Counted from the stretch's first letter, positions 12,542 through 25,381 are shown. The stretch is 64,000 nt of DNA from Triplophysa rosa (GCF_024868665.1 NC_079901.1:7519092-7583091), one strand, 5' to 3'. The notes: generated by a model not told the origin, from the letters alone. A program made the numbers and translations.

Positions 12542-13142
12542 TTAAAAACACTCATTTTATAGTTTATGAAAGTGCACTTATTAAAAAGTCAACAAATATT
12601 TAATAGGCTACTTGCGCAAAAGAGTAAACACAACTACAAGCCAAGTATAGGCTACTTAGAAAACTATATACTATAATTAGACCGAAAGTAGACTAAAAGT
12701 ATAATGTTGTATTTTTTGTTTAAAAGTAGTATAGTAATGGCACACTTAAAATGTATTACCATAAGTCAATTTGTCTCTGGGTTATCTTGATTCATTTTAC
12801 TCAGGGCTCAGATGTTTGTTGACACATATCTGACGTGTTTACGGAGGGATAACGCAATATACAGACACACCTGCAAAACATTCTGACATGCACCGCTTTA
12901 CATTATGTGATGTTCCCTTTGGGCGGACCATCTGAGCGTCGCAGTGTGGGTCTGAAACATTACAGCATACAGATCCCTCTGAGCACACAGAGTAAACACA
13001 CAGAGGGGAAAATATGCAAAGAGAAAGAAAAATCAGATGAAATCAATGGGATAAAAACTAAAAAAAGCAATTGCCGTGTGGTATTAGAATGAATGTTTTG
13101 GGTGTGAAGGGGTAGGGCGGAGTTAGACGGGAAGGCAGAGGA
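12542..13142. other. Intergenic, no gene recognised
   Basis: AT-rich sequence with no repeat boundary that I can define. The short overlapping frames on both strands at 12907-13163 look like chance. Confidence 0.5.
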
Positions 13143-13150
13143 GGCTGCAG

Positions 13151-14278
13151 TAGAGCCCTGCACGGGCCTTAAATCCAGGCCCTAGCCTGGCCCTGGCCCG
13201 AGACACTCAGGCCTGAGCCCGGCCCTGCCCGACAAGCTTATTAGAATTCTCAGCCCGAGCCCGCCTAGAGCCCGATTTTTTTATTTATTTTTAATCCCAT
13301 TACACAGCCAATACTACTGTTGCAGCCATTAAAATAGTTCCGTTTTGTTTTTTAATTGCAAAGTAGATATATATATATATTTTTTCCTTTATTAAATTAA
13401 TTTATAACAAATTTTGGAGCATATTTTTGTTTGGTAAATTAAACTTTTTGTTTTTTAAATAGACGACCAAGCGGCTAGCGGCCGATGGTGAGTTGACTAC
13501 GTTTGATTAATTTAGTCTATCAAATCAACACTTGGCTTGCCTGCAATAAAATCCAAAGATTTTTTTTAAATAAAGAAAAAACAATTTAAGCATATCACAA
13601 TGTTAGTTTAAACGTTTATTATCACCACAACAGCACTTTTTTATAAACTGAGGTGCTCTGCTGCTTGCAACGGTGAACAACGTGCTGAAAACAAACGAAA
13701 ACGTGTAAAATCGAAACAATTTAAAATAATAATAATAACAACCACATGCAGATTGTCTTACCTTACACTTAGGCAACAATTACCAATGAAAAAAGTCTAA
13801 TCCCAAACAGAAAACTAGAGGGTACAGCCGCAAGAACAATCTCTTAAAGAACATCGTGTAGAAAACAGCCCAGAAGTTTGCCTTTCCTCTTTGTTTTTCT
13901 GTGTTTTAAGTTCGCCATTTGCGATTTTTCTCTTTATGTTCTCCATTGCACGTGAGGTGAATAATGGACGAGGGAAACCTGTGTGAACGTGCGGGCGCAA
14001 CTGCGCGCAAGCAGAATGTGTAATGAGTGTCAGCGTGATATGTAAACGTGTTTGATGTTTTAAATTTACCATCATCAACTTCTTATTGCTTCTTTATTTA
14101 CTGAATTTCTAATGTATATTAGAAATATTAATGAATGTCTAATATATAAAAAGGAGGACAAGCCTAAAACAAGCCCGGCCCGCTTGCGAGCTATGATGTA
14201 AAAATTGGCCCGAAGCCCGGCCCGAGGGGTGTAAATAAGTCAGGGTCCGTCGGGCCCGGGCTGAAATGCAGGGCTCTA
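13151..14278. mobile_element. Non-autonomous hAT-type transposon, 1,128 bp
   Basis: The ends TAGAGCCCTGCA and TGCAGGGCTCTA are inverted repeats. They are flanked by GGCTGCAG (13143-13150) and GGCTGTAG (14279-14286), an 8-bp target duplication with one mismatch, as expected for hAT elements. The subterminal regions are rich in GGCCC/GGGCC and GCCCG words, while the interior is AT-rich. No transposase reading frame survives. The reading frames inside (for example 14139-14438 minus) are not genes. Confidence 0.85.
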
Positions 14279-14286
14279 GGCTGTAG

Positions 14287-15623
14287 TATTGCTGTATGAT
14301 GGAGGAGTCTAGCGCAGAGGCGGTCAATACAGTGTAAACATCCTTCGCCCATTCCGCAGTCCCTTTCCCACCCAAACATCTTCCAGATAGCTCACCTAGT
14401 CTATGGTAGTCAATGGAAGTGGATAAGTGTCTGACCATCTACACCCAACAGTAAGAAACCATTTTTGGAATGATTCTGTTTCAGCATCCACATAACTCTG
14501 AAACTATGAAGATACTACAAGTAAACGTGTCCTTAAAAGTAAAATCTTAACTGCTCAGAAGTTGCTCTTTTCAAAACTCTATTAATTCAGTCAATTGTGT
14601 TTGATTTTGCTTATAAAATTTCTTAAGAGACCACAAATGAGATCATAACAAAAATAGGTTCTAATAACACTGTGGTAACGTTCGGTAACATTAGGTTACA
14701 AAAACATCATTTCTGAATGTTTATAACGTTCCAACAACGTATACATAATGTTTATAGAGCATCGTTTTCTTAACCTCTACCAATGACATTCTCTAAAATT
14801 CTTTTAACGTTACTTATCCGTTTTAATAACCTTGAGAGAACATTCAGAGAACATTAGCCAAAGTTCTGACAATGTTCCCTGTTAGCTTTACGGGTACAGA
14901 TAAAGTATGAAATAAAGTACATAAAGTCCAACTACTCACTAATTGGAATGAAGCATGCTCATTCTATAAAGCATTTTATTGGACAAAAAAAAATGTAGAT
15001 TCCCCTGCAAACCAAGATGAGTCATCATTATTTCTGGCACATCCCGGTTTGCTCGGAGACCTTAAATCAAGTCTATCTGATAAAACTATTTTGTCAACCT
15101 CAAGGAGTACGCAAGCATACAGATGGCCTCAATGCTCACAAGAATGAACTGAACGCTATAAATTTCAATTTCCCAAATCCTTAAGGATGTCTCATTTGTC
15201 ACTTCTTTTCCCAACAGTTCTGCACGTTTCCCATTAAGCTTTTGTGATAAATGTGCGCGACTCCACCAAGCGTCCTCCACTCCCTTTGTTGGAGAGGAGA
15301 TAAAACTAACACACAATGTCAGACAAAAATGTACATCATCTGCCTACACAGCACTAACCGAGCCAATGTTGACTTTGCTTGAGGTGAGGGTGGTGTGCGA
15401 AAATTATCCATGCGAGGTGGGGGTTGGTATTTTCTGACTGGTGATTTCTCACCGTCTTTTAAACTACATGTACAAAGTGTTAAGTCAAGCTTAACTGCAT
15501 GAAATATCAAACCAGCGCCATGTATTGTGGTGAATTACGGCCTTTTGAGGCAAAACAGTTTATGAAAAGACATTTGTTAGGTTTTACAATGTAAAACAAA
15601 GATAATCTGTTTAAAACAAATGT
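14287..15623. other. Intergenic, no gene recognised
   Basis: The stretch 14640-14880 carries repeated AACGTT, TAACGTT and AACATT words that also occur near 10690-10830, so it is probably an old repeat. The part 15000-15520 is more complex and could hold non-coding conserved sequence. Confidence 0.4.
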
Positions 15624-15942
15624 TTAAGTGATAGTTCACCCAAAATTGAAAAGTCTGTCATCATTTACCCACCCTCAGATTGTTCCAAACATGTATACAC
15701 TTCTTTGTTCTGCTGAACAAAAAAAAAGATATTTGGAAGAATGTCAGTAATTAAACAGATCTCAGCTCTCATAGACACCCATAGTATTTATTTTCCCAAC
15801 TATGGCAGTAAATGGGGGATGAGATCCCTTTGGTTGCTGACATTCTTCCAAATATCTTCCTTTGTGTTTAGCAGAACAAAGACATTTATACAGGTTTAAA
15901 AACAACTTGAGGGTGAGATTTTTGGATGATCTATTCCTTTAA
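15624..15942. mobile_element. Hairpin MITE of the GATAGTTCACCC family, full copy
   Basis: It begins TTAAGTGATAGTTCACCC and ends GATGATCTATTCCTTTAA. The two halves are reverse complements (for example AATGTCAG against CTGACATT, GAAGATATT-type words on both sides). TTAA stands at both ends. The same family recurs at 22528, 25382, 27529, 29070, 36891, 44466, 57810 and 60712. Confidence 0.85.
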
Positions 15943-16189
15943 TCCAACATGTTCACAGGTAATGGACGAATACCACACGCGACACCTATCCATCACTAAA
16001 AACACAAAATGATCATTTTTAAGCAAAAAAAGATTAAAAAATTATATTTCGGTTGTATCTAACGCAGTGACACTTTTATGTTATTCCCTTTCCACTGACT
16101 GTGACTTAGGTCTCTCAATACTTTTTGGGGCTACTGTACATCTAACACTGAGGTAAGTCTCATGCTTATCCTTTTATCACGGATTATCT

Positions 16190-16670
16190 ACTCAGTCATC
16201 CGACCCCGAGCGGAGAGAGCGAGCGTTAAAGGGTCACAGCTCTCCGGCGCATTCCAGCAGAAATCGCAAAATCAATGGCCATGAAATTCATTTCTCACAT
16301 GGCTGGATGTGCAACTGCTAATCATAACCTGCACTGACAATTCAATCGCGCCTGCAATGCTTCTCTTTCATGGCATTTCCATCCACACTCCACCCCAGCC
16401 CCCGAGAACTCATTATACTTCATTAGCCTTCGTGAAGAAAAAAACAATTAAGAACGCCAACTATGATTACTGTAATGGCTATAAGAGGGCTGGTGACCCG
16501 GTTCTCCACTACATCCTTTATACACACATACAAACACACACACTGCTGATGGGAGGGGCCCAGCCGGATATGGTTTCAAAAGCTCCAAGACCTGAGTAAT
16601 GACCAGTCTGTGGGGATGATTAGGTAAGGAAATGGAGGGGGTGAGAGAGAGAGAATAGAGGGGGGATCCC
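16190..16670. promoter_or_regulatory. Candidate conserved non-coding element
   Basis: A complex, non-repetitive block in which GC-rich and homeodomain-like words (CAATCGCG, GCTAATCATAA, CAATTAAGAA) sit together. No splice-consistent coding exon is seen. The call rests on composition alone. Confidence 0.28.
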
Positions 16671-16829
16671 CAGAGGAAATTGTATTGCTCACAGGTTGCT
16701 CTTTCATAGCTCAACAGACATAATAGGGTTCTCAGTTATATTACTGTTCCTAAGATTTTTCGGTAAAATTATTTATAGGCATAAATGTAGACACAAATGA
16801 GACCATACTTGTACTGTATACAGTAGAAC

Positions 16830-18190
16830 ACGCTGCAAAAATTCAAAGAAAACTTATTTTTCTTACTTTTAGTCGTTTTTCAGTGCAAATATCTACAAGT
16901 CCTTAAATAAATTACGCTCGATTCACACGGGGCGTCTGCGTTAATGCCTCTCACTTACTTCGACTGGGCGACGTCATGCGTTGCCGAACTGGCGAAATTT
17001 TTCAACTTTAAGCGGCAACGCAGGCGCCAGCCAATCAGATCGCTGTATGCAAATACCCTAGTGCAGGCGCTAGCCAGTTGCGTTCATGCAAGACTGGAGA
17101 ACAGAGAACCATAAAGATGAGCTTAAATGCACTATATTAACTACACCAACAATCACTAGGGCAAACAAACGGCCATCCATTTTGTATCACAACTAGCTGT
17201 AGCTGTCAAAACAAAATCCAAACACTATTGCTGCGTCCCAATTCGGCTACTTATACTATGCCCTTAAAGTATGTACTGCTTTTGTTATAGAAGTGTATAT
17301 TCATTTTAGTGCGTATTAAAACTGTATGCACGCACTGGAACATACTATTATGCATTTGGCAGACGCTTTTATCCAAAGCGACTTACATTGCATTACACCA
17401 TACATACTAACGTGAAACGGAAGTGGCCGTTGTTGCCTAGACGACACTGTGATCCGTAACTATCACGATAAAAATACAGCTCTTCCTTGCATTTAAGTAT
17501 TTATTCATTCATTATTTTGTATGTAATGTTTAGTATATACTTACATTTATTAATTTAGCGAAGCATCTTTTATTTAATTTTATTAATGGAGTGCCCTCTG
17601 TCAAGCGTCGACACCGATGCCCGTGTGAATCGAGCGTTACTTGAGAAGCAAAATGACTTAAGATACGCCTTGCTTTCTGAAAAAAAAGTACATGCTTAAA
17701 ACAAGGCAAAATATCTGCCAATAGGTTAAGAAAAACGTTTTTACTTTTTTATTTGTTTACTAAATAAAGTTTAAACTTGTTTACTTTTCTTATCCGATAT
17801 GCAGTTTTTCTTGTTTTAAAAATAAACTTATTTTTTATATTTACATTTTTTACATTTTTTAGAAAACAAAACTAAATAGGGTAAATCAAACTAAATACAC
17901 TTACAAACAATAAAAAAACAATAAACAAATAAAACATGTACCTAATTTAAGTTTATTTTTCGTACCCCATTGGCAGATTTTTTTTACCGATATCAAAAAG
18001 TTGGTCAACTAAAAAAAAGTATCATGTTTTAAACAAAAACTTCATAAAACAAGACCGCACATCTAAGGTCACTTTCCTTGCCAAATAAAAGTATCTTCAT
18101 TTAAGAATTTGCACAAAATGCATAGAAATATTTTTCTGTGTACTGCTTCTCGAGTGAACAAGATATTGTACAAGATTTGTTTTTGCACTG
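16830..18190. mobile_element. Long foldback MITE (CACTGCAAAAA type), split by an insertion
   Basis: The left end CGCTGCAAAAATTC and the right end TTTGTTTTTGCACTG are inverted. The arms contain paired words such as GCAAAATATCTGCCAAT and CCCCATTGGCAGAT, and CAGTGCAAATATCTACAAG. This is a common fish foldback family (recalled). The left arm is interrupted by the element at 16915-17636. Confidence 0.75.
16915..17636. mobile_element. PIF/Harbinger-like non-autonomous element, 722 bp, nested
   Basis: The ends CGCTCGATTCACACGGG and CCCGTGTGAATCGAGCG are perfect inverted repeats flanked by TTA on both sides (16912-16914 and 17637-17639), the usual 3-bp target of this superfamily. Removing it rejoins the left arm of the surrounding foldback MITE. 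Inside, 17352-17393 holds the word GGCAGACGCTTTTATCCAAA, which I recall as a conserved SINE module in fish. No transposase. Confidence 0.8.
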
Positions 18191-18499
18191 CATGGATGCA
18201 AATTTAATGTGGATAGTATTGGTTTAGAAAAAAACAGAATGCAACCAGGTGATTGGAGGTGGGAAACTGAAAACGTACTGCACATTGTGATGAAAGATTA
18301 CAAACCCAAACACGTTTTCGAACAACCTGGACTGATGTATAACGCACAATAAGACCAGAAAGTGTATTAAAACAGTAAAACAGGGTCAATCAGATTTCAT
18401 GTCGACTTCATGAAAAAGTCTAGCAAAAACGACTGTTATTAAAGATATTAGACATCATTTTTCTTTTCTACAGGTCAAGTATAGAGAGATTCAGGGTCA

Positions 18500-18945
18500 C
18501 TTACGTTGTCTCTTCTCAGAGGCCCTGTTTTCTCTCGAACTGTGAGCTCGGGGCCCATTAAAGCACTCCAGTTCATCATCCGAGCGTCTGGCGAGAGGGA
18601 GAAGAGAGGAAGAGATTGATAAACGTGCACAGTTGAGTAAATGGCTGAATTAGAGTAATGGCTGATTACTGTAATTTACTGTAAGTTCTGCCAGGGCACA
18701 CATTCCATCTGTGGTAGTTAATGTTACCGGGGTTCAGGGGGTGACTGGATGGAGGGGTCTCTGAGAAAGGGCCTCTGGGCACTGGGCTTTGCTTTGGATG
18801 ATCTGCGGGGCCGGGTCCTATAGCGTGCCTCCAAACAGGGCCGAACAAACTCTCTGGCATATCCGCGCTCAAGACCCCAAACCCGCTGGATTAATGCCGA
18901 TTGTCTGGGAATGACTGTGAGCTCCGGACCACACAAGAAGAGGGA
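18500..18945. promoter_or_regulatory. Candidate conserved non-coding element
   Basis: Complex sequence with GGGGCCCATTAAAGC, GCTGAATTAGAGTAATGG and TGTGGTAGTTAATG words, GC-richer than its AT-rich flanks. The overlapping minus-strand frames here lack splice support. Composition-based call only. Confidence 0.28.
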
Positions 18946-20377
18946 AAGACCTCTCTGCCGAGAGAAAGACAGTCAGGATGACTGCATTGAGTTACAACAG
19001 ATCTGCCTTCGTTTCATCACGTTCCTCTGCTGGTTTCCATCTACAGTAACTCTGTTCTTTTTTATTGGAAAATGCAATCGTGAGGATCAGTGAAGGAATG
19101 TTCGTCCAAAAAAAGAAAAGAAAATGCCATTATTTACTCGCCCTCATGTGAGTCTGTACTGCTGCTGTTTCAGTGGAACACAAAATGAGTTTTTAAAGCA
19201 GTGACACACGATAACCTGGAACCAATGTCAACCCTGTTGTTGACACCATTTTTGTTGTCTATTTCAAAGCTTTGATGGACAGGAAGATTACCTTTGTTTA
19301 CTATAAACCCGTTTCTCACACAAAGCTATATAGCAAAGCCACGTTTTTGCTTTAGAATTGCTTTTAGAATACGACAGTGAGTAAATAAAGACACAAACAA
19401 TGACATTTTAGGGTGCGTTCGTCACTTCTGCACTGTGGGAGGTCTGAGAGCGAGAGAGATGCTTCAAGAAACGGAGAGCGAGAATGCTGAGGGGGGGAAA
19501 CTGAAGTAATTCATCACAAAAACACAAGCACGCTTGTTGACTCACTTCATTCCGTAACACGCAAACAACATCCAACACTGAGTGCCAGCCCAGAGGCCAC
19601 AGAACTACTGCTGCATCCCGCCGAAAAAATATCCTCAGCTGAGCAATGGGGTTCATTAGAGAGAGCGACACACAAACATGTTTACACAGCCGTGATGATG
19701 CACTGCATTGTGTGCCTGAGTGGGTGAGTAAAGACAAGAGAGACAGTCTGTACCGAGATGTCAGTAATAACAATCAAATACAAAAGGAAACAAACAAAGG
19801 ATGTGCGAGAAAGAGATTGGAAAAACATGAAATCAAACTCGATGTTATTGTGGTTTTATTGTGCACAATTCATCCGTATATGTTATAATTACAACGAGAA
19901 ACACGTTTTGTTTTTGGAATCTGCAACAATTTGTTTTTGGGTGATGTCACTAAACTTGTTCAACTCACTGGCTCCATTCTGCTTATCATCCAATCAGCTT
20001 CTAATGAATCTCCTGTAGTTTTGTCTCATTGAATTGCCTGTTTTACTTGGAAATATGCCACAGAAGTAAATTGTGTCGCATTCTTTTTAAGCTTTGAATT
20101 AATGCTATGTATTTCACAGAAGAAAAGCATTTCTGCAGAAAATAATTTGATTGGATGGTTGCGTGTTTCTCTCCACCCACATGGCCTTTGGTTACATCAG
20201 CAAAACAGTTGTGTCAGCAATAGGGAAGTAACTTTGGATTTTTTTGTAATCGTGCGCACAAAGATGAGAAGTTTTTTTGCTATTTAAAGTACATTTTATA
20301 CTGACTATAATGATACACTTACGAAGCAAACACATACACTGGAAAATATAAAAAAATAATGCAATATATATTATATA
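18946..20377. other. Intergenic, no gene recognised
   Basis: A fragment of the hairpin MITE lies at about 19098-19190 (ATTTACTCGCCCTCATG). The 121-codon minus-strand frame at 19408-19773 has a Cys/Leu/Ser-rich, domain-free sequence and I do not call it a gene. Confidence 0.4.
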
Positions 20378-20895
20378 ATAAGAGACCATTCCCAATTTTC
20401 ATTTCAAATCAGCATTTCTAGATGTATTGTGGCCTTTTCAGTCCAGTGTTTGTTGAATTTCAACTAAATCAAACCTCAGGAGTGACAAAGTCATCCAACA
20501 GCAATGTGAAAGACTGACAGCAGGACAAGACACATGAAAACTGTGATAAAAATTGAGGTTATCACATAAAAATATATATCTTTGAACTTTTCCTAAATAC
20601 GTGTACAAATATGACTGTTGTAGTGCTTAAAAGTGAATCTGAACTTGTTTTCTTTGCAGTATTTGAGGTCTGAAAAAATACAGAGCATCATTTCTGTTAT
20701 TTTCACCTGTTTCTCCAGTTTTCATTTTCTGCAAATAAATGCAAATAGAAACAATATTTCTATTTGAAATTTGTGAGGAAAGTTATTAGTAGTTAACAGA
20801 ATGAAACAAAAATTATAATTTTACCTAAAAACATATCTATAAATAGTAAATAACTGAAAATAATTTTAAAATGGTCTCTTAATTTTTTCCATGTA
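20378..20895. mobile_element. AATTAAGAGACCA-type MITE, copy 1
   Basis: It shares more than 400 bp of ordered similarity with 47587-48076 (same orientation) and 58554-59081 (opposite), including TCAGCATTTCTAGATGTAT, AGTCATCCAACAGCAATGTG and TATTTGAGGTCTGAAAAAAT. The termini are eroded here: the left reads TAAGAGACCATT and the right AATGGTCTCTTAATTTTTTCC. Confidence 0.8.
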
Positions 20896-21499
20896 TTGGA
20901 ACCAAGTGTTTTTATTTTTCAATAAATAAAAAGTGACAACTCAGTATTCTATATATTGCAATTTTGTATTATATTAACAATGTCTTCTATTTATTTTCAA
21001 ATATATGTTGTAAGATTTAAAATATTGACCGTTAAACTACAGGAAAATATATGTTTTTGAACAAAGAAAGAGAGGATGATGCATAGAAAGGTGAGAAAAA
21101 CGTCAGAGAGGAGGAGAAGAGGTCTCGCCAGGCCACGTCTGCAACAGCTTTGAATGATTTTGTGAAAGAATGACTGCGTATTCTTGGATGGACGGAAATT
21201 CTGACCACAAAGTCTTCACACATTTTCCACTAATTTCTTCAGCGTTGTTTGTACAACCTTTGGCAGAGCCATTATTCAACTCATCTATCATTTCTTTGTA
21301 TGCCAGTCAATTATTGTGGCAGCATCAGTTTCAGATTTACCCGCCCCTTTGTTTTATTGGCCAGTTACAGGTCACTCAAACTCTGTCTTTCTGTCTAAAT
21401 GGGCGGTTCCCAGCCAGAGCGAGCTTCAATAAGGCTAGGCCAAAACTGACTCGCGAGTCACTTGTCAGTGTTCAGCTCAACCCTCACAAGAAGGCGGAG
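20896..21499. other. Intergenic, no gene recognised
   Basis: AT-rich to 21050, then more complex sequence. The plus-strand frame at 21170-21511 has no recognisable domain. Confidence 0.4.
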
Positions 21500-22115
21500 T
21501 CTGACCTTTGACCTCTCGTCTTCAGATCTGTACGGTGCAGTGATGAGAGGCGGGGCCAGGGGACAGCACTACAGGGGATTAATGTAGACTCACACAAAGA
21601 CAACCTGACAGAGCGACTCAGAAACACACAGCCGCTGTGATGGACTAACTGTCAGCGGCCGGCCCCTAGCCACTTACTGCTCACCGCAAGAAAAATTTGC
21701 AGCACGGCTACGTTCAACAATCCCTTCTTTTCTGTCTGCTGCTGTTCCTGATTTTCATTCCAGAGCAATAAACACAAGGACTTCTATCCCCCGCCTCAGC
21801 TGTCATCTCTCCCTCGTACTTTCGCTTTTCCACAAGTCTCTCTCTCTTTGTCTGAAGGTTCGACACCCCCCCCTTCTGCCAAACCTTCCCCCCCAGGCCT
21901 CTCTGCCTCCCTCAAGCGCAGCTGCCAAAAATAAGACAGTCCGTCGAGGGGCCCTGGGGCCTTGACTTTAGTGTGTGTGTTAACTCCTCCTGCCTGCTCC
22001 AGTACTTACCCAACTGAATTCAGCCACTTGGATCTGTTTATTTAATATTCAGTCAGCTGTGGGGAGTGAGGTTAGCCACAGCATATAAAAGTCAGGCGGC
22101 GTGACCGACGTATAC
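21500..22115. promoter_or_regulatory. Candidate conserved non-coding element cluster
   Basis: A GC-richer block without coding structure. It holds CAGGGGATTAATGTAG, GCGGCCGGCCCCTAGCC, GAGGGGCCCTGGGGCC and TATTTAATATTCAGTCAG words, with clear differences in base composition from the neighbours. It resembles enhancer clusters in gene deserts. Inference only. Confidence 0.28.
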
Positions 22116-22527
22116 CCCGCGCCTAACACGCTCGCGCACACATGCATGCCATCCTTAAGACACAAAGTATATGCTTAAACGTGCTAGCGGATGTTTAAAC
22201 AAGGTTTACAAACTCATGGTTTAAGGGCATGCGTGGATATGCATTTGTGTCTACAAAAAAAAAGGAGCACTAGATACTATGGTACTGGCATGTTAGTGGG
22301 ACCGGGCCCACTAGGGGGCCCCAAGATTACTTAAAATTAGACAAAACAATGTTAAAATAAGCTAAAACCAGCTATGATATGACTAATTGCTAAGTTCCAA
22401 GCTCTAAAATATATTAATGGGTAGACATTTTGAATGGGGGGACTTTGAATATTGTTTTGGACAAAAGGGGGGCATTGAAGTCAAAACTTTTAAGAACGAC
22501 TGACAAAATGGGGGGGAAATGTATGTC

Positions 22528-22790
22528 TTAAAGGAATAGTTCACCTTCGAAATGAAAATTCTGTCATCCTTTACTCACTCTGTTGTCATTTTAAACCTGT
22601 GATTTTCTTTCTTCTGCAAAACGCAAAAGAAGATATTTTGGTAACCAAAAAAGTTTGGTCCCCAATGACTTCTTTTGTATTGACAAAACCAATGCAAGTC
22701 AATGGGGACCAACGGTTTAAAGGGGGCAGGTTTTCTGTTTCTTTGGTGTGTTATAAGTTGCCCGTGCATGTATTAGACACGTAAAATTGT
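22528..22790. mobile_element. Hairpin MITE half-copy joined to a GGGGTCATA MITE fragment
   Basis: 22528-22720 is the left part of the GATAGTTCACC family (TTAAAGGAATAGTTCACC). It joins directly to 22723-22790, which matches the interior of the GGGGTCATA family (TTTGGTGTGTTATAAGTTGC). This is a chimeric join, probably from insertion followed by deletion. Confidence 0.6.
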
Positions 22791-22969
22791 AAAATTAAAA
22801 GGTTATTATAGTTTACTAAAACAAAATCTAAAAATATTATTTTTGTTCATTGAAATCAAATCAAATATTGGCCTGAATATTATTCGAAACGTAACCTAAA
22901 CAAAAATTTGAAATGTTTGAAAATTTTGAAAAAAACGGAAATATTTTTTTATTAACTTAACATAAAAAC

Positions 22970-23305
22970 TAGGGCTGTCAAAAGATTAATCGCATCCAGA
23001 ATAAAAGTTTGTGTTTACATAATATATATCTGTGTACGGTGCATAATAATTTTGTATTTATTAACACATACACATCCATGCATATATTTAAGAAAAATCT
23101 AAATATTAATAAACATTTATATATCATTTCAATTATTGGTAAATATAAATAAATACATGTAAATATTTCCTAAATATGTATACTTGTGTAAGTGTTTGTA
23201 TTTATAAATACAAAATTAATATGCACAGTACATAGACATATGTTATGTAAACACAAACTTTTATTCTGGATGCGATTAATCGCGATTAATCTTTTGACAG
23301 CTCTA
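22970..23305. mobile_element. hAT-type MITE (TAGGGCTGTCAAA ends), intact, 336 bp
   Basis: The left end TAGGGCTGTCAAA and right end TTTGACAGCTCTA are inverted repeats. The flanks carry an exact 8-bp duplication, ATAAAAAC, at 22962-22969 and 23306-23313. The subterminal GATTAATCGC words are mirrored on both sides. The same family occurs at 40890-41165, 61770-62068 and 62103-63528. Confidence 0.9.
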
Positions 23306-25310
23306 ATAAAAACTAAACTAACTCAACTAAAACCTATACAACAAAAAGTAATTATATAATAATGTCTATTTTTCCATTTTCCATTAAAAGTATATATGGT
23401 GACCATCTTGTACCTCCACAGTACTTTTATGTAAGGATCAGTAATATCGTCATCCATGCTGACCAGGTGTCTCCCATCTTGAGAATACCTGTAAATATTC
23501 AATCAAATGGAAAAATTCTTCCCTTTTGACATGTCATGATAAATATTAATCGATTTCATTTCATGCTAGCTCAACACAACATTCCGAACGCATCAGATAT
23601 CCATTAAAACTGATGATTTCTTCCAACCTCATCCAAAACAACAAAACACTTTGACAATTTGAACGGTCCGTTAAACAAAAACACAACACAATCCATTACC
23701 CCTCTCCTTGCAGCCATGGGAAGAGAGCCTTATTGAATACCAATTTTGTGTGTGTGTGTGCACTCGTACACGTGTTTTGCGGTACCGACGTCTTCGTAGC
23801 AGTCCCTTTCGCTCAACTTCCTGCTGAGAGCCATCCCAGCATGCTCCGGCCCAGCCAGGACTGGCAGGCTCCATGGCAACCCCAGAGGTCAAGGGTCATG
23901 GGGAGAGGTTGCTTTTATCTGCTAATGAGGTCGGTACCTAGGGCTCCAGCGTCTCTCCCTCAGTGTGCGCCTCTTTCCGCGCTTCGCGGCGAGCGGGGGG
24001 CAGCGGCGATGTAAAAGAACGGGCTTGACACGAATGCCATCCGTCCGTGGGATGGAGGGATCGGAACGGAGGGGGGACTGGTCCCGAGAAGGGAAAACAA
24101 AAGCTGCAGAAATTGCAGTCAGTCCCCCGGAGGCTCTTCTTGCTGTGTTTAACGTCTTCACATGCTAATATGCCCCGATCAGCCAGTTAGGAGATCTGAT
24201 AGATTGTCAAAGGTCTCAAAGAGCCGATCGGCTACAGTGACTGTGATGCAGAGCGCTGCGGTGCTCCTGCCGAGGAGGTTGTGACCTCTCTCGGTGTCTG
24301 TTGCACAAACATCTATCTCCAAATTGAAACACGCTTGTTTGCGCTCAGTATGTTTTTAACAATGACACGAGAAGAACTTTGCTCATCTTGGATACATCTT
24401 GTTTGATGCTAACCGTTGTGTTCGCCTTACCGCTTGAATAGCAGCCAAAAGCACATTGCTTGGAATGTTGAGTTTTTCAACGCGAGTATGACTAGCATGC
24501 TATGCTAGTACTCATTTCTAATGCTAATTGTAACCATATTTACGTAGCTTTTAGGCCTCTATGTTAATGTTACTGAAAAACAGTACCCAGATAGCAAAGA
24601 TGACTGATTTAATGTTAAATTAACATTGATTAAACATTTAATCAATAACTTTTGCTATCTAGGTAGCAAGTAAAACGCACTCTTTCGTCTTTTTATTTTG
24701 AGGTAAGTACTTCATAAACTTCATAAACCACACTGACGGGTTTTGTGATCTTCAAACCTAACACACCCACCCAAACGCCCACATCATGTTCAACAGGCCT
24801 GAGAAAACAGTCCATTAACTCCTGATTTAGCTTAAGTGTCATGTAGTCGCTTTTGTATACAAGTGACAATCTCTGAATGGACATCACAACCCACCATACA
24901 CTACACTCAGCACCCACCCACCCCTCTCTCTCTCGCTCTTGCTCTTTTTTCTGAGAAGAGAGCGTGAAAAGGTTTTCTGTCACAAGTGTCCGGCCAGCGA
25001 GGCTTTTGTCTAGAGACCAGGCTGTTTGTTTAGTCTTTAAGCGAGTGGCCTGCCTCACACATTGAAAGAGGGGCGAGGAAGATAGAAATAAACAAAGAGA
25101 GAGAAAGGGGGGAAGGAGGGAGACCTGTTAAAGAAATTGACAATGGACCATCTCGTGAGATTATCAGATGCAAGTGCTATTGCTGTGGAAAATGATATAA
25201 ATCACGAAACATGATTTATTAACAAAAACTGGATGTTGATTGGCCAGCAACACATGCCTTTTGGTTACATCACCTCATTAATATTCATAAGCCAAGTTAA
25301 TGTGGTTTAT
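23306..25310. other. Intergenic with a GC-rich block, no gene recognised
   Basis: 23770-24270 is GC-rich, complex and non-coding and could be a conserved element. A short inverted pair at 24590-24665 (AGATAGCAAA and TTTGCTATCTA) may be a small MITE. The 121-codon minus-strand frame at 24693-25058 shows no domain. Confidence 0.4.
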
Positions 25311-25312
25311 AT

Positions 25313-25340
25313 CACACGCACACACACACACACACACACA
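25313..25340. repeat. (CA)n microsatellite
   Basis: A CA dinucleotide run of about 14 units with one interruption (CG). Confidence 0.9.
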
Positions 25341-25381
25341 TTCTTTTCATCTTGCTTTTCATATTTCAATACCTCCATTAG

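Noticed and set aside
13815..14438. Minus-strand open frames of 87 and 99 codons
   Set aside because: They lie within or across the end of the hAT-type element at 13151-14278 and show no protein domain.
19408..19773. 121-codon minus-strand frame
   Set aside because: No domain, no splice context; the opposite strand is also open for part of it. Treated as chance in complex non-coding sequence.
24693..25058. 121-codon minus-strand frame
   Set aside because: Composition driven by short purine-rich tracts; no recognisable motif or flanking splice sites.
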